Shown here: positions 10,376-21,270 of the stretch, one piece after another
Layout of the letters: every line of letters begins with the position of its first letter
Position numbering within the stretch: position 1 is the first letter of the stretch
NCBI RefSeq assembly: GCF_001021505.1
Contig: NZ_LDPO01000002.1
Coordinates: forward strand, 1 to 64,000
Source of the DNA: Mycolicibacter heraklionensis
GTDB lineage: Bacteria > Actinomycetota > Actinomycetes > Mycobacteriales > Mycobacteriaceae
Length of the DNA: 64,000 nucleotides
Direction: 5' to 3'
Notes under the pieces: generated by a model
What the model saw: only the letters and a program-made list of their open reading frames with translations
The model's database searches: none
What the model was told of the DNA's origin: nothing
Program-made: the position numbers and the translations under genes

Positions 10376-12574
10376 TCAGATACCGGCCTGGGCTTTGAAC
10401 TCCCGCCGGCGCCGGTGCAGGATCGGCTCGGTGTAGCCGTTGGGCTGGCTGGTCCCGGACAGGATCAGCTCGCGTGCAGCCGCGAACGCGATGCTGGATT
10501 CGAAATCGGGTGCCATCGGCAGGTAATTCGCGTCACCGGCGTTCTGGCGGTCCACCGCCGGGGCCATCCGCTCCAGGCTGGACTGCACGTCGTCGGCGGT
10601 GATCACCCCGTGCCGCAGCCAGTTCGCCAGCAACTGCGACGAAATCCGAAGCGTGGCACGGTCTTCCATCAGAGCCACGTCGTGGATGTCGGGAACCTTC
10701 GAGCAGCCCACACCCTGGCTGATCCAGCGCACCACGTAGCCCAGGATCGACTGGCAGTTGTTGTCGACCTCTTCGCGGATCTCGTCCGGCGCCCAGGCCA
10801 GGCCCTCGGAGAGCGGAATGGTCAGCAGCTGATCGATTGTGGCGCGGCGCTTTCCGGCCAGTTCCTTCTGCACCTCGAACACGTCCACCTGGTGGTAGTG
10901 CATCGCGTGCAGGGTGGCGGCGGTGGGAGAGGGCACCCACGCGGTGCTCGCACCCGAGCGCGGGTGGCCGATCTTCTGGGTGACCATGTCGGCCATCAGG
11001 TCGGTCATCGCCCACATGCCCTTGCCGATCTGGGCGTGGCCGGTCAAGCCGGTGGCCAATCCCGCATCGACGTTGTTGTCTTCGTAGGCCAGGATCCACG
11101 GCTGCGACTTCATGCTCGCTTTGCGCACCATGGGACCGGCCTCCATCGAGGTGTGGATCTCGTCTCCGGTGCGGTCCAGGAAGCCGGTGTTGATGAACAC
11201 CACCCGGTCGGCGGCGGCCTTGATGCACGCCCGCAGGTTGACCGTGGTGCGCCGCTCCTCGTCCATGATGCCGATCTTGAGGGTGGTCTGCGGTAGACCC
11301 AGGACGTCTTCGACCCGGCTGAACAGCTCGGCGGTGAAGGCGACCTCGTCCGGACCGTGCATCTTGGGCTTGACGATGTAGATCGACCCGGTGCGGCTGT
11401 TGACCAGCGGACCGTTGTCGTCGGAGGCGGTCAGGCCGTGCATGGCGATCAGCCCGGTGAAAAGCGCGTCCTGGATGCCCTCGAACACCTCTCGGTCTTC
11501 CGCGCCGTCGGCGCTATAGACGATGGCGTCGTTGGTCATCAGGTGACCCACGTTGCGGACGAACATCAGGCTGCGGCCCGGAAGCGTCAGGGTTCCGCCG
11601 TCCGGGGCGGTGAACTCGCGGTCGGCGGACAGCGTGCGAGTGAAAGTCTTGTCGCCCTTGCTGACCTGCTCGGACAGGTCGCCGCGATTCAGGCCCAGCC
11701 AGTTGCGGTAGCCGAGCACCTTGTCCTCGGCGTCGACCGCGGCCACCGAGTCCTCAAAGTCCATGATCGTGGTGACCGCCGACTCCAGCACCACGTCCTT
11801 GATGCCGGCGGCGTCGGTGGATCCGATCGGTGATGTCGGGTCGATCAGGATTTCGATGTGCAGGCCGTGGTGGGACAGCAGCACCGACGACGGCGATGCG
11901 GCCTCACCGGTGTAGCCCACGAATTCGGTGGGCGCGGCGACCGCGGTCTCCAGGCCGTCGCCCAGCGTGACCACCAGCGCGCCGTCGTTCACCGCGAAGC
12001 TCTTGACCTCGGTCCAGGCGCCGTTGGCCAGCGGCACGGAGTCGTCGAGGAACCTACGGGCGTAAGCGATCACCTTGTCGCCGCGCACGGGGTTGTAGCC
12101 AGTTCCCTTCTCGGCCCCGCCGTCCTCGCTGATCACGTCGGTCCCGTACAGGGCGTCGTACAACGATCCCCACCGGGCGTTGGCGGCGTTGAGCGCGAAC
12201 CGGGCGTTGAGCACCGGCACCACCAGCTGCGGGCCGGCCTGCACCGCGATCTCATCGTCGACGCCGGAGGTGGTGACCGTGAAGTCCTCGGGTTCGGGCA
12301 GCAGGTAGCCGATCTCGGTGAGGAAGGCCCGGTACGCCTCGGTGTCCAGCGGCTCGATGACGCGGTGCCGGTGCCACTTGTCGATCTGCGCCTGCAGCTC
12401 GTCGCGACGCGCCAGCAGTTGCTGGTTCTTCGGCGTCAGATCGGTGACGACTTTGTCCACCCCAGCCCAGAAGCTGTCGGGGTCCACACCGGTTCCTGGC
12501 AGTGCCTCGTCAGTGATGAAGTCGTACAGCACGCGAGCGACCTGCAAGTCGCCCACCGGCACCCGGTCCGTCAT
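10376..12574 (-). CDS. glcB: Malate synthase G
   Basis: This 732-residue enzyme condenses glyoxylate and acetyl-CoA to malate, the second step of the glyoxylate shunt, needed for growth on fatty acids. Family motifs are present: [13 protein letters not shown] (Mg-binding Glu), [20 protein letters not shown] (Mg-binding Asp) and [11 protein letters not shown] with the catalytic base Asp638. The length is slightly below the 741 residues I recall for M. tuberculosis GlcB, mainly at the C-terminus. The ATG at 12574 has a strong GGGAGGAAA Shine-Dalgarno sequence. No isocitrate lyase gene is nearby. Confidence 0.97.
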   Translation of the reverse strand: MTDRVPVGDLQVARVLYDFITDEALPGTGVDPDSFWAGVDKVVTDLTPKNQQLLARRDELQAQIDKWHRHRVIEPLDTEAYRAFLTEIGYLLPEPEDFTVTTSGVDDEIAVQAGPQLVVPVLNARFALNAANARWGSLYDALYGTDVISEDGGAEKGTGYNPVRGDKVIAYARRFLDDSVPLANGAWTEVKSFAVNDGALVVTLGDGLETAVAAPTEFVGYTGEAASPSSVLLSHHGLHIEILIDPTSPIGSTDAAGIKDVVLESAVTTIMDFEDSVAAVDAEDKVLGYRNWLGLNRGDLSEQVSKGDKTFTRTLSADREFTAPDGGTLTLPGRSLMFVRNVGHLMTNDAIVYSADGAEDREVFEGIQDALFTGLIAMHGLTASDDNGPLVNSRTGSIYIVKPKMHGPDEVAFTAELFSRVEDVLGLPQTTLKIGIMDEERRTTVNLRACIKAAADRVVFINTGFLDRTGDEIHTSMEAGPMVRKASMKSQPWILAYEDNNVDAGLATGLTGHAQIGKGMWAMTDLMADMVTQKIGHPRSGASTAWVPSPTAATLHAMHYHQVDVFEVQKELAGKRRATIDQLLTIPLSEGLAWAPDEIREEVDNNCQSILGYVVRWISQGVGCSKVPDIHDVALMEDRATLRISSQLLANWLRHGVITADDVQSSLERMAPAVDRQNAGDANYLPMAPDFESSIAFAAARELILSGTSQPNGYTEPILHRRRREFKAQAGI

Positions 12575-12588
12575 GGTTTCCTCCCTCG

Positions 12589-12626
12589 TAGCCGACCTAC
12601 CACCTTACCGGCAGGTAGCGCGGCTA
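12589..12626. terminator. Imperfect hairpin between the glycosylase-like gene and glcB
   Basis: TAGCCGACCTACC (12589-12601) pairs with GGTAGCGCGGCTA (12614-12626) at 11 of 13 positions across a 12-nt loop. It begins at the stop codon of the upstream leftward gene and ends just before the glcB Shine-Dalgarno sequence. It could end the upstream transcript or shape the glcB leader. Confidence 0.4.
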
Positions 12627-13505
12627 TCCGCATCCGGCGACTCCCAGCAGCAGGTCACACCGGTCCAGCAGCGCCGCTCGCAGCGGCGTGGCGCGGCGCG
12701 CTATCTCGCCTTGGGAGCGGACGTATTCGGCACGGCCGGCCGCGTTTTCGATGGTGATCGGCGCATAGCCGTAGTCGCTCAGGTCATAGGGGCTGGCGCG
12801 CATGTCGATCTCGCGCGCCGACGCGGCCAGCTCCAGGCACTCCAGCAGTAGTTCGGAGTCGATCAGCGGCCCCAGCTTGTAACACCACTTGTAGATGTCC
12901 ATGTTGGCGTGCAGGCAACCCGGCTGCTCCCAAGCGATTTGGGTGGCCCGGCTCGGCGCTCCGGCGTTGCGTGGTGCGGCTGCGGGAGTGAAGAACCGGA
13001 ACGCGTCGAAGTGGGTGCAGCGCAGTGGAATTGACTCGACCACCCGGTCAGTCTCGGTCGCACTGAGTCGCAGCGGAATGTGACCATGCCGCACGGTATC
13101 GCCGCGATACACCATCGCCCACTCGTGCAGGCCGAAGCAGTTCAGCTGAGCCGGCCGCGTGCCGGTGGCGCGCAACAGCCGTGCGACGAACGTCACGGTG
13201 TCGACTCGCTCACGCAGATATTCCTCGGCCACGCGCACCTGGCCACCGCGCACCGCGTAGCCGCGTCGTCTGCTGTAGTCGCGCAACGCCTCCTGCCCGG
13301 CGAGCGTCACGCCGAAGCCGGGATTCCAGCTGCGCAACTGTGCCGGCCGCAGGCTGTAGTAGCTGAACAGGAATTTCGGCACCGGGTCACCGGCCGCGAT
13401 CCGGCGCAGGTGTGGGGCCAGGAAGTCCTCGAGGCGCTGTCGGTACGCCTCGGCCCGGGCCTGCCACTCCGTTGCGTCCAGAACCCGTTCGGCCAGGTCA
13501 AACAC
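12624..13505 (-). CDS. Conserved protein annotated in actinobacteria as 3-methyladenine DNA glycosylase
   Basis: This 293-residue protein matches an actinobacterial family I recall being labelled 3-methyladenine DNA glycosylase. It has FLFSYYSLRPAQLRSWNPG, CFGLHEWAMVYRGDTVRHGH, CTHFDAFRFFTP, QPGCLHANMDIYKWCYKL and REIDMRASPYDLSDYGY. The many conserved His, Asp and Tyr residues suggest an enzyme. I see no helix-hairpin-helix motif, so the glycosylase label is tentative. The GTG start at 13505 overlaps the end of the upstream CBS-domain gene by 8 bp, implying one operon. In M. tuberculosis this spot holds vapBC13 and PE_PGRS34, so it differs here. Confidence 0.7.
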   Translation of the reverse strand: MFDLAERVLDATEWQARAEAYRQRLEDFLAPHLRRIAAGDPVPKFLFSYYSLRPAQLRSWNPGFGVTLAGQEALRDYSRRRGYAVRGGQVRVAEEYLRERVDTVTFVARLLRATGTRPAQLNCFGLHEWAMVYRGDTVRHGHIPLRLSATETDRVVESIPLRCTHFDAFRFFTPAAAPRNAGAPSRATQIAWEQPGCLHANMDIYKWCYKLGPLIDSELLLECLELAASAREIDMRASPYDLSDYGYAPITIENAAGRAEYVRSQGEIARRATPLRAALLDRCDLLLGVAGCG

Positions 13506-14562
13506 GGTGCGTCCCGTCGCGGACGGTGCCGACGACGTCCTGGACCAGGTCTTCGAGGGTCACCATCGCCACCGCCGTACCGTCGTCGGCGACCGCCAGT
13601 GCCAGATGGCTGTTACGTCGGCGCAGCCGGGACAACGCATCGGCCAGCGGCAGGGAAGCGGGGATGCGCGGCAGCGGCCGCACGGCGGCGACGTCGACAA
13701 CCGTGTCCGGCCCTGGCCCGGTGGAGGTCTCGCTGAGCGCCAACACATCCTTGATGTGCAGGTAGCCGACAAATTCACCCTGGTCGACGACCGGGAACCG
13801 GGAGTAACCGGTCTGGGCGAAGGCCTTTTCGATGGCGGCCACGGTCGGGCCGCGCCCGGCGGCTGCCACCGGCACAGCACGGATGTCGCCGATCGGCAAC
13901 GCGACATCGGCGACCACCCGGGTGCGGATCTGCAGGGCACGGGTCAACCGGGTGTATTCCTCGAGGTCGAGCAGACCCGCCGAGACCGACTCAGCGATCA
14001 TCTCGCTCAACTCGACGGTGGACACCGTGATCTCCAGCTCGTCCTTGGGCTCCACCCGCAGGACCCGCATGATGACGTGAGCGCACCAGTTGTAGAACAC
14101 GATGAACGGCCGCGCCGCGGCCATGTAGAGCAGGTAGGGCGGGATCAGCAGCATCGCCGCCGTCTCCGGGCCGGCCAGGGTGATGTTCTTCGGGACCATC
14201 TCGCCGAACAGCACATGCAGGGTGACCACGACCGCCAGCGCGACGACGAACGACACCGTGTGCAGCAGCGGGTCCGGGATCCCCGCCAGGGCGAACGGGT
14301 GCTCGAGCAGGTCGGCCACCGCGGGCTCGCCGATACGGCCGAGCAGGATCGAACACACCGTGACTCCCAGCTGGAAGCCGGCCAGCATCAGCGGGAGCTG
14401 TTCGCCGGCACGGATGACGGTGACCGCGCTGCGCCTGCCCTGTTCGGCCAGCGTCTCCAGCCGGTCCCGGCGTGCTGAGATCAACGAGAACTCCGCGCCG
14501 ACAAAAAACCCGTTCCCGATGATCAGCGCCACCGTGAGCAGCACGTTCACCACATCAGCCAC
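13498..14562 (-). CDS. CNNM/HlyC-type CBS-domain membrane protein (Rv1841c-like)
   Basis: This 354-residue protein has an N-terminal DUF21/CNNM transmembrane domain (three to four helices, beginning [21 protein letters not shown]) and a C-terminal CBS pair with [17 protein letters not shown]. Relatives are Mg2+/Co2+ transport or efflux proteins, once called hemolysins. The C-terminal CorC/HlyC domain of the neighbouring paralogue is missing here. The start is taken as GTG 14562 because GGAGG at 14569-14573 stands 6 nt upstream and the frame overlaps the preceding gene by only 8 bp. A longer in-frame ATG at 14661 would overlap that gene by over 100 bp. Confidence 0.88.
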   Translation of the reverse strand: MADVVNVLLTVALIIGNGFFVGAEFSLISARRDRLETLAEQGRRSAVTVIRAGEQLPLMLAGFQLGVTVCSILLGRIGEPAVADLLEHPFALAGIPDPLLHTVSFVVALAVVVTLHVLFGEMVPKNITLAGPETAAMLLIPPYLLYMAAARPFIVFYNWCAHVIMRVLRVEPKDELEITVSTVELSEMIAESVSAGLLDLEEYTRLTRALQIRTRVVADVALPIGDIRAVPVAAAGRGPTVAAIEKAFAQTGYSRFPVVDQGEFVGYLHIKDVLALSETSTGPGPDTVVDVAAVRPLPRIPASLPLADALSRLRRRNSHLALAVADDGTAVAMVTLEDLVQDVVGTVRDGTHRV

Positions 14563-15901
14563 GGCCGGCCTCCAGATGGGTGAGCGCCAGCAGGTCGATA
14601 CGCCGGCCGTCCATCCGGACCACCCGGGCCAGCCAGCGTGGCGGGTGCGCGGAGAGCTCATCGGGGTCGAACGCGGTCAGCTCGACGGTCTCGCCGGCCT
14701 CTGGAATGTGGCCGAGTTCCTGCAGCACCAGGCCGCCGATGGTCTCGTAGGAGCCCTCCGGTGCGCGGTAGCCGGTGGCGGCGGCCACCTCGTCGATGCG
14801 CAGCAGGCCCGAGACCTGCCAACCGGCGCCGGAGGCGACGACGTCGGGGGTGGCGTCGTCGTGCTCATCGCGGACATCACCCACGATCTCTTCGATCAGG
14901 TCCTCGACGGTGACCATGCCCGCGGTGCCGCCGTATTCGTCGACGACCATGGCCGCCTGCTGGCCGTTGGCCCGGATCTGCTCCATCACCGCGTCGCCGC
15001 CGAGGGTCGACGGCACCACGGCGACCGGTTGGGCCACAGTCGTGACCCGAGTGGACGCCCGGTCGGCGACGGGCACCGCGAACACCTGTTTGACGTGGAC
15101 GATGCCGACCGTGGCATCCAGGTCGCCGTCGACCACCGGAAACCGGGAGAAACCGGTCTCGATGGCGACCGCGGCCAGATCGGCGACGGTATCGCCGGCC
15201 TGCAAACTCACGATCTTGGATCGCGGCGTCATCAGCTCTGCGGCGGTCAGGGCACCGAATCGCAGTGAACCCTCCACCAAAGCGGCGGTCGCCGGGTCGA
15301 GGGCACCGCTGCGGGCGGAATTGCGCACCAACGACGCCAGCTCCCGCGCCGAGCGGGCCGATGCCAGCCGGTCGGCGGGCTCGATTCCGAGCCGGCGCAG
15401 GATGCGGTTCGCCGTCCCATTGGTCACCCTGATCGCGATCGCGAACAGCCGGGAGAACAGCAGTTGCGGCCCGGCCACCGCGCGGGCGATCGGCAACGGG
15501 CGCGCCACGGCCAGGTTCTTGGGTACCAACTCGCCGAAGACCATGGACAACGACGTGGCGATCACCAGCGCGAGGATCAGCGCAACCCCGGCAGTCGTCC
15601 GCTCGGACAGGCCCGCCGCGGCCAGCGGGAGGCGCAGCCAGCGGGCCAGCACCGGTTCGGCCAGATAACCGGTGGCCAGCGTGGTGATCGAGATGCCCAG
15701 CTGGGCGCCGGACAGCTGAAAGGACAGCGTGCGGTGGGCGTCTTGGATGTAGGCGTCGCGACGGCCGCCACGGTGGGCGTTCGCCTCAACGACGCTGCGT
15801 TCCAGGGTGGTCAGGGAGAACTCGGCGGCCACGAACACCGCGGTGCCCAGGGTCAGGATCGCGAACGCCAGCAGGCTGGCCACCGTGACGGCGATGGTCA
15901 T
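14555..15901 (-). CDS. CNNM/HlyC-type protein with CBS pair and CorC/HlyC domain (Rv1842c-like)
   Basis: This is a 448-residue membrane protein in the order DUF21 transmembrane domain (residues ~1-190), two CBS domains ([36 protein letters not shown]), then CorC_HlyC ([20 protein letters not shown] near residue 375). Family members handle Mg2+ or other divalent cations at the inner membrane. It is paralogous to the downstream gene and overlaps it by 8 bp, so the two probably form one complex. The guaB1 stop is 28 bp upstream, and the whole leftward run to 12624 may be one operon. Confidence 0.93.
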   Translation of the reverse strand: MTIAVTVASLLAFAILTLGTAVFVAAEFSLTTLERSVVEANAHRGGRRDAYIQDAHRTLSFQLSGAQLGISITTLATGYLAEPVLARWLRLPLAAAGLSERTTAGVALILALVIATSLSMVFGELVPKNLAVARPLPIARAVAGPQLLFSRLFAIAIRVTNGTANRILRRLGIEPADRLASARSARELASLVRNSARSGALDPATAALVEGSLRFGALTAAELMTPRSKIVSLQAGDTVADLAAVAIETGFSRFPVVDGDLDATVGIVHVKQVFAVPVADRASTRVTTVAQPVAVVPSTLGGDAVMEQIRANGQQAAMVVDEYGGTAGMVTVEDLIEEIVGDVRDEHDDATPDVVASGAGWQVSGLLRIDEVAAATGYRAPEGSYETIGGLVLQELGHIPEAGETVELTAFDPDELSAHPPRWLARVVRMDGRRIDLLALTHLEAGRG

Positions 15902-15929
15902 GATGGGGCCTCACTCGCCACCATGGGTC

Positions 15930-17889
<1,960 letters not shown>

Positions 17890-18066
17890 CAGCGAGCTTC
17901 GGCCTTCCGGTCCGATCGACGATTTCCGACGCCGAAGCGGCGTACCCCCCACTGGGCGCGCAGAGCGAGATGCGAAGCGCTCTTGCGCAGCATCGAACGT
18001 GATCGTGGACGGCGCAGGCACGGCAATTCAGGACACGCTGTCGACTGCGCGATGATCTGGCCCTAT

Positions 18067-18121
18067 TTCAGTTAGCTCGCTTGCGACTGAATAGCGCTTC
18101 CGAAACTGAGAACTAACTGAA
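18067..18121. repeat. Spaced inverted repeat TTCAGTTAG ... CTAACTGAA
   Basis: The 9-bp arms 18067-18075 and 18113-18121 are perfect inverted repeats, 40 bp before the start of the first phosphatase gene. Possible roles are operator half-sites or the base of a leader stem-loop. Confidence 0.5.
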
Positions 18122-18160
18122 TCATTGCTGAATCCGATAACACCAAAAGAGGTAGGCGCC

Positions 18161-19234
18161 ATGCAGGCAAGCCACGTTCTGTCCCTCACCGCCAGCGCCG
18201 CGCTGGCCGGCGGCATCGCCGTCGTCCCGGTCGCGGCGTCGTCGCCACCGGCGGCCGCAGCTGTCCTCGACATTCGGCTCGCCAGCGGTAGCGCCCAAGA
18301 CATCGTTATCGACTTCGTGCGGCACGCAGAAATGATCTCGCCGTACGAAAACATGCTCACCCCGTCCCCGGATCATCCCGGGGCTCCGCTCAGCGACCTC
18401 GGACAACAACAGGCGTCCGACGTCGGGAACCAGCTCTTCAACGAGCTCGGCCAGGTTGCCGGCATCTTCAGCGGGCTGGGTCTGCGGGTGACGGAAACCG
18501 CCGCGCCGTTCGCCGATCTGGAGGGCATGACCCCACAGTTGTTGACCCAACTCGACGAGGTCGACAGCGGAATCTACGCGCTCGATCCCATCGAAAGCCT
18601 CGGCGGCCGCCTGGGCTTTCTGACCGTGGGCGGCTGGACGTTGGGAGCGCCGCTGGGGTTGGCACTGCTGTCAGCCCCGGGCTCGCACGACGCGAACGGG
18701 ATCGTCATGGGTGAAAGATTCGACGACGGTGTTCAAACAATGTATGACCACGCACTGGCCAACAGCGACGTCGTCAGCGATAACGGCCAGGTCACCGATG
18801 TCGCGTTCACCAGCACAGCGTCGATCTTCACGTGGGTCATGCAGAACGTCGACAACCCCGACATACCGTTCTTCCTGGACCTCATCAAAGAGGCAAACAG
18901 TGTTCCGAACGGCCAGACGACCATTTTCCTGCCCAACACCGCCGTCGTCGAAGTCCAGGGCAACCCCACCGACGGCTGGACGCTGGTCAGCTGGGACGGG
19001 CACGCCATCGCGGCGGATCCGGATCTGCTGAGCGCGCTGTTCGTCGACGTGCGCGACGTGATGCTGCCGGCGCAAGCGGCGCTCTGGCACACCTGGGAGG
19101 CCATCCTCGGCGGTGATCCCACCACGATCATGAACGCGGTGCAGACCGGCTTGGACGACGTCGGCTCGGCACTGGTCCAGTTCCCCGGAGCGGTGTTCAC
19201 CGACATCATCGACGCCTTCGGAAATCTCGGTTAG
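18161..19234 (+). CDS. Secreted histidine-phosphatase-fold protein A, second catalytic His missing
   Basis: This 357-residue protein has a Sec-type signal (VLSLTASAALAGGIAVVPVAA) and a histidine phosphatase (branch 1) fold. The phospho-acceptor motif is DFVRHAEM, followed by PLSDLGQQQA and the arginine-containing FSGLGLRVTETAAPFADLEG. The later strand that should read VAFSHGASI reads VAFTSTASI, so the second catalytic His is replaced by Ser218. The C-terminus ends in a short hydrophobic helix (VFTDIIDAFGNLG). The start at 18161 is preferred over 18125 because AAAGAGGT lies just upstream. The next gene begins 12 bp after the stop. It may be a pseudoenzyme or binding protein. Confidence 0.82.
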   Translation: MQASHVLSLTASAALAGGIAVVPVAASSPPAAAAVLDIRLASGSAQDIVIDFVRHAEMISPYENMLTPSPDHPGAPLSDLGQQQASDVGNQLFNELGQVAGIFSGLGLRVTETAAPFADLEGMTPQLLTQLDEVDSGIYALDPIESLGGRLGFLTVGGWTLGAPLGLALLSAPGSHDANGIVMGERFDDGVQTMYDHALANSDVVSDNGQVTDVAFTSTASIFTWVMQNVDNPDIPFFLDLIKEANSVPNGQTTIFLPNTAVVEVQGNPTDGWTLVSWDGHAIAADPDLLSALFVDVRDVMLPAQAALWHTWEAILGGDPTTIMNAVQTGLDDVGSALVQFPGAVFTDIIDAFGNLG

Positions 19235-19246
19235 GAGGTAGCCGCC

Positions 19247-20368
19247 ATGCAGACACATTCGATCTCTCCGATTGCCGCCGGTGTCGCCCTCCTCGGAGCA
19301 GGTGTCATAGCCGTCGTCCCGCCGGCGCAATCGGGTGGCGCGGTCTCCGGCATTACGCTCACCAGCGGTGAGGCCCAAGACGGCGCAATTCAAGATGTCG
19401 TCATCGATATCGTGCGGCACGGGCAGCGCATGCCGCCGTTCAACGATGTCATCACCCCCTCGCCGGACCATCCCGGTCCGCCGCTCAGCGATCTCGGCGT
19501 GCAGCAGGCACAGGCTGTGGCTGACAAGCTTCACGATGAACTCGGCGACCACGTCGCGGGGATCTTCTCCGGGCAGGCCATCAGGGATATGGACACCGCT
19601 GCGCCGTTCGCCGACCTGGAGCACATGACGACACAGATCCTGTCCGGACTCAACGAGATCGACAGCGGCATCTACGCCGGGCAACCGATCGCCAGCCTGG
19701 CCGGGTTCCTGTACCAGTTCACGCCGATGCTCTGGACGTTGTTCGGATTGGTGCTGGCGCCCATACCGGGCTCGGTCGAGGACCCCAACGGGGTGGTGAT
19801 GGACCAGAACTTCACCGGTGCCGTCAACGCGATGTACAGCGCAGCGATGGCCAACCCGGTTGTCAGCGACAACGGCGACATCACCGCGGTGGCCTTTAAC
19901 AACGAAGCCGACATCGCCGCCTGGGTGGCGCTCAACGTCAAGAACCCCGACATCTCACTGCTGCTGCCGTTGACGCTGCAGACCATGTTCGCCAACGACG
20001 ACGGATCCCCGATGCTGCCCAACACCGGCATTGTGCAGATCGAGGGCAACCCCACCGACGGCTGGACGCTGGTCAGCTGGAACGGGATCGCCGTCCCGGA
20101 AGACCCTGGATTGCTGACGAAACTGATCATGGACGTGCGTGATCTGATCACCACGCCGCAGGTTGCCGCGTGGAACCTCTACCAGGCCTTGCTCGGCGGC
20201 GACGCGACCACCATCGGTGACGCGCTGCAGGCCGGACTGCATGACATCAGCGCGACGTTCCTGGGATTTCCGGAGGCGGTGTTCAACGACATCACCGATG
20301 CGTTGTCGAATCTCGGTGCGGCCGACGCGTCCGGCTCGGCGCTTGCCGATCTGCTGGCGCTCGTCTGA
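19247..20368 (+). CDS. Secreted histidine-phosphatase-fold protein B, tandem paralogue of A
   Basis: This 373-residue paralogue shares layout and many segments with the upstream protein: TPSPDHPGPPLSDLG, EIDSGIYAG, EGNPTDGWTLVSW and a matching C-terminal helix. The signal is IAAGVALLGAGVIAVVP. The acceptor motif is DIVRHGQR. The SHG-type strand reads VAFNNEADI, so Asn219 occupies the second catalytic His position. The GGAGGT ribosome binding site overlaps the stop of gene A, so the two are co-translated. Export and loss of the same residue in both copies point to a shared non-standard role. Confidence 0.82.
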   Translation: MQTHSISPIAAGVALLGAGVIAVVPPAQSGGAVSGITLTSGEAQDGAIQDVVIDIVRHGQRMPPFNDVITPSPDHPGPPLSDLGVQQAQAVADKLHDELGDHVAGIFSGQAIRDMDTAAPFADLEHMTTQILSGLNEIDSGIYAGQPIASLAGFLYQFTPMLWTLFGLVLAPIPGSVEDPNGVVMDQNFTGAVNAMYSAAMANPVVSDNGDITAVAFNNEADIAAWVALNVKNPDISLLLPLTLQTMFANDDGSPMLPNTGIVQIEGNPTDGWTLVSWNGIAVPEDPGLLTKLIMDVRDLITTPQVAAWNLYQALLGGDATTIGDALQAGLHDISATFLGFPEAVFNDITDALSNLGAADASGSALADLLALV

Positions 20369-20381
20369 GCCGCAGCGCACA

Positions 20382-21266
20382 ATGACCGCGATGACGAATA
20401 CGGCGTGGCGCAGCAGTGTGAGTGAGTGGCAAGACGGTGGCCGGTGGTTGGCTACCGGCGCCGGCCGGGTGTTTGTGCGATCCGGTGTGGGGGATGGGCC
20501 GACTATTCTTCTGCTGCACGGCTTTCCATCCTGCTCCTATGATTTCCGGTCGGTCGTTGACCGGCTCGCCGGCCGGTCCTGGCTGACGATGGACTTCCTC
20601 GGTTTCGGATTGTCGGACAAGCCGCGCCCGCATCGGTACAGCCTGTTCGAGCAGGCCGACCTGGTGGAGCAGGTGGTGGCGGTGAGCGCAACGGGTCCAG
20701 TGGTGCTGGCCGCCCACGACATGGGCACCTCGGTGGCGACCGAACTGTTGGCTCGAGACCTCGAGGGCACACTGACCTTTGACCTGCAGCGTGCGGTGCT
20801 GACCAACGGCAGTGTGATCTTGGAGCGGGCCAGTCTGCGGCCGATCCAGAAGGTGCTCCGTGGCCCGTTCGGTGGTGTCGCCGCCCGGCTGACCAATCGC
20901 CGCAGCTTCGTTCGTGGCTTCGGCCGGCTGTTCAGCCCGGAGCACCCGCTGAGCGCCGATGAGGCCGCCGCGCAGTGGGCACTGCTGACCCTCAACGGCG
21001 GAAACCGGATCGCGCATCTGCTCTCGGCCTACCTCGACGAACGGGTGCGGTATGCGCAGCGCTGGCACGGCGCGGTGCGTGACTGGCCCAAGCCGTTGGG
21101 CTTCGTGTGGGGGCTGGGCGATCCGGTCGCCACCACCAATGTGTTGGACGGCCTGCGGCAGCTGCGCCCGACCGCCGACGTCGTCGAACTGCCCGGGTTG
21201 GGCCACTATCCGCAGATCGAGGACCCTCAGGCCTTCACCGACGGCGTGCTGAGCCTGCTGGTTTAG
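20382..21266 (+). CDS. Alpha/beta hydrolase with Asp nucleophile (haloalkane dehalogenase/epoxide hydrolase type)
   Basis: This 294-residue protein has the oxyanion motif LLHGFPSCSYDF. The nucleophile elbow AAHDMGTSVA carries Asp, as in haloalkane dehalogenases and epoxide hydrolases. The catalytic His is in GLGHYPQIEDP. The cap region covers roughly residues 140-220. The substrate is unknown. ATGs at 20382 and 20391 are both in frame. The first lies 13 bp after the phosphatase B stop, so the gene may belong to that transcript. It ends 4 bp before the convergent gnd1 gene. Confidence 0.85.
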   Translation: MTAMTNTAWRSSVSEWQDGGRWLATGAGRVFVRSGVGDGPTILLLHGFPSCSYDFRSVVDRLAGRSWLTMDFLGFGLSDKPRPHRYSLFEQADLVEQVVAVSATGPVVLAAHDMGTSVATELLARDLEGTLTFDLQRAVLTNGSVILERASLRPIQKVLRGPFGGVAARLTNRRSFVRGFGRLFSPEHPLSADEAAAQWALLTLNGGNRIAHLLSAYLDERVRYAQRWHGAVRDWPKPLGFVWGLGDPVATTNVLDGLRQLRPTADVVELPGLGHYPQIEDPQAFTDGVLSLLV

Positions 21267-21270
21267 GCCG

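Noticed and set aside
10313..12757. Plus-strand frames antisense to glcB
   Set aside because: High-GC shadows; glcB on the minus strand has all malate synthase motifs.
13498..14661. Longer start (14661) for the CBS-domain gene
   Set aside because: It would overlap the upstream gene by over 100 bp and adds a non-conserved Trp/Arg-rich leader. GTG 14562 has a good ribosome binding site.
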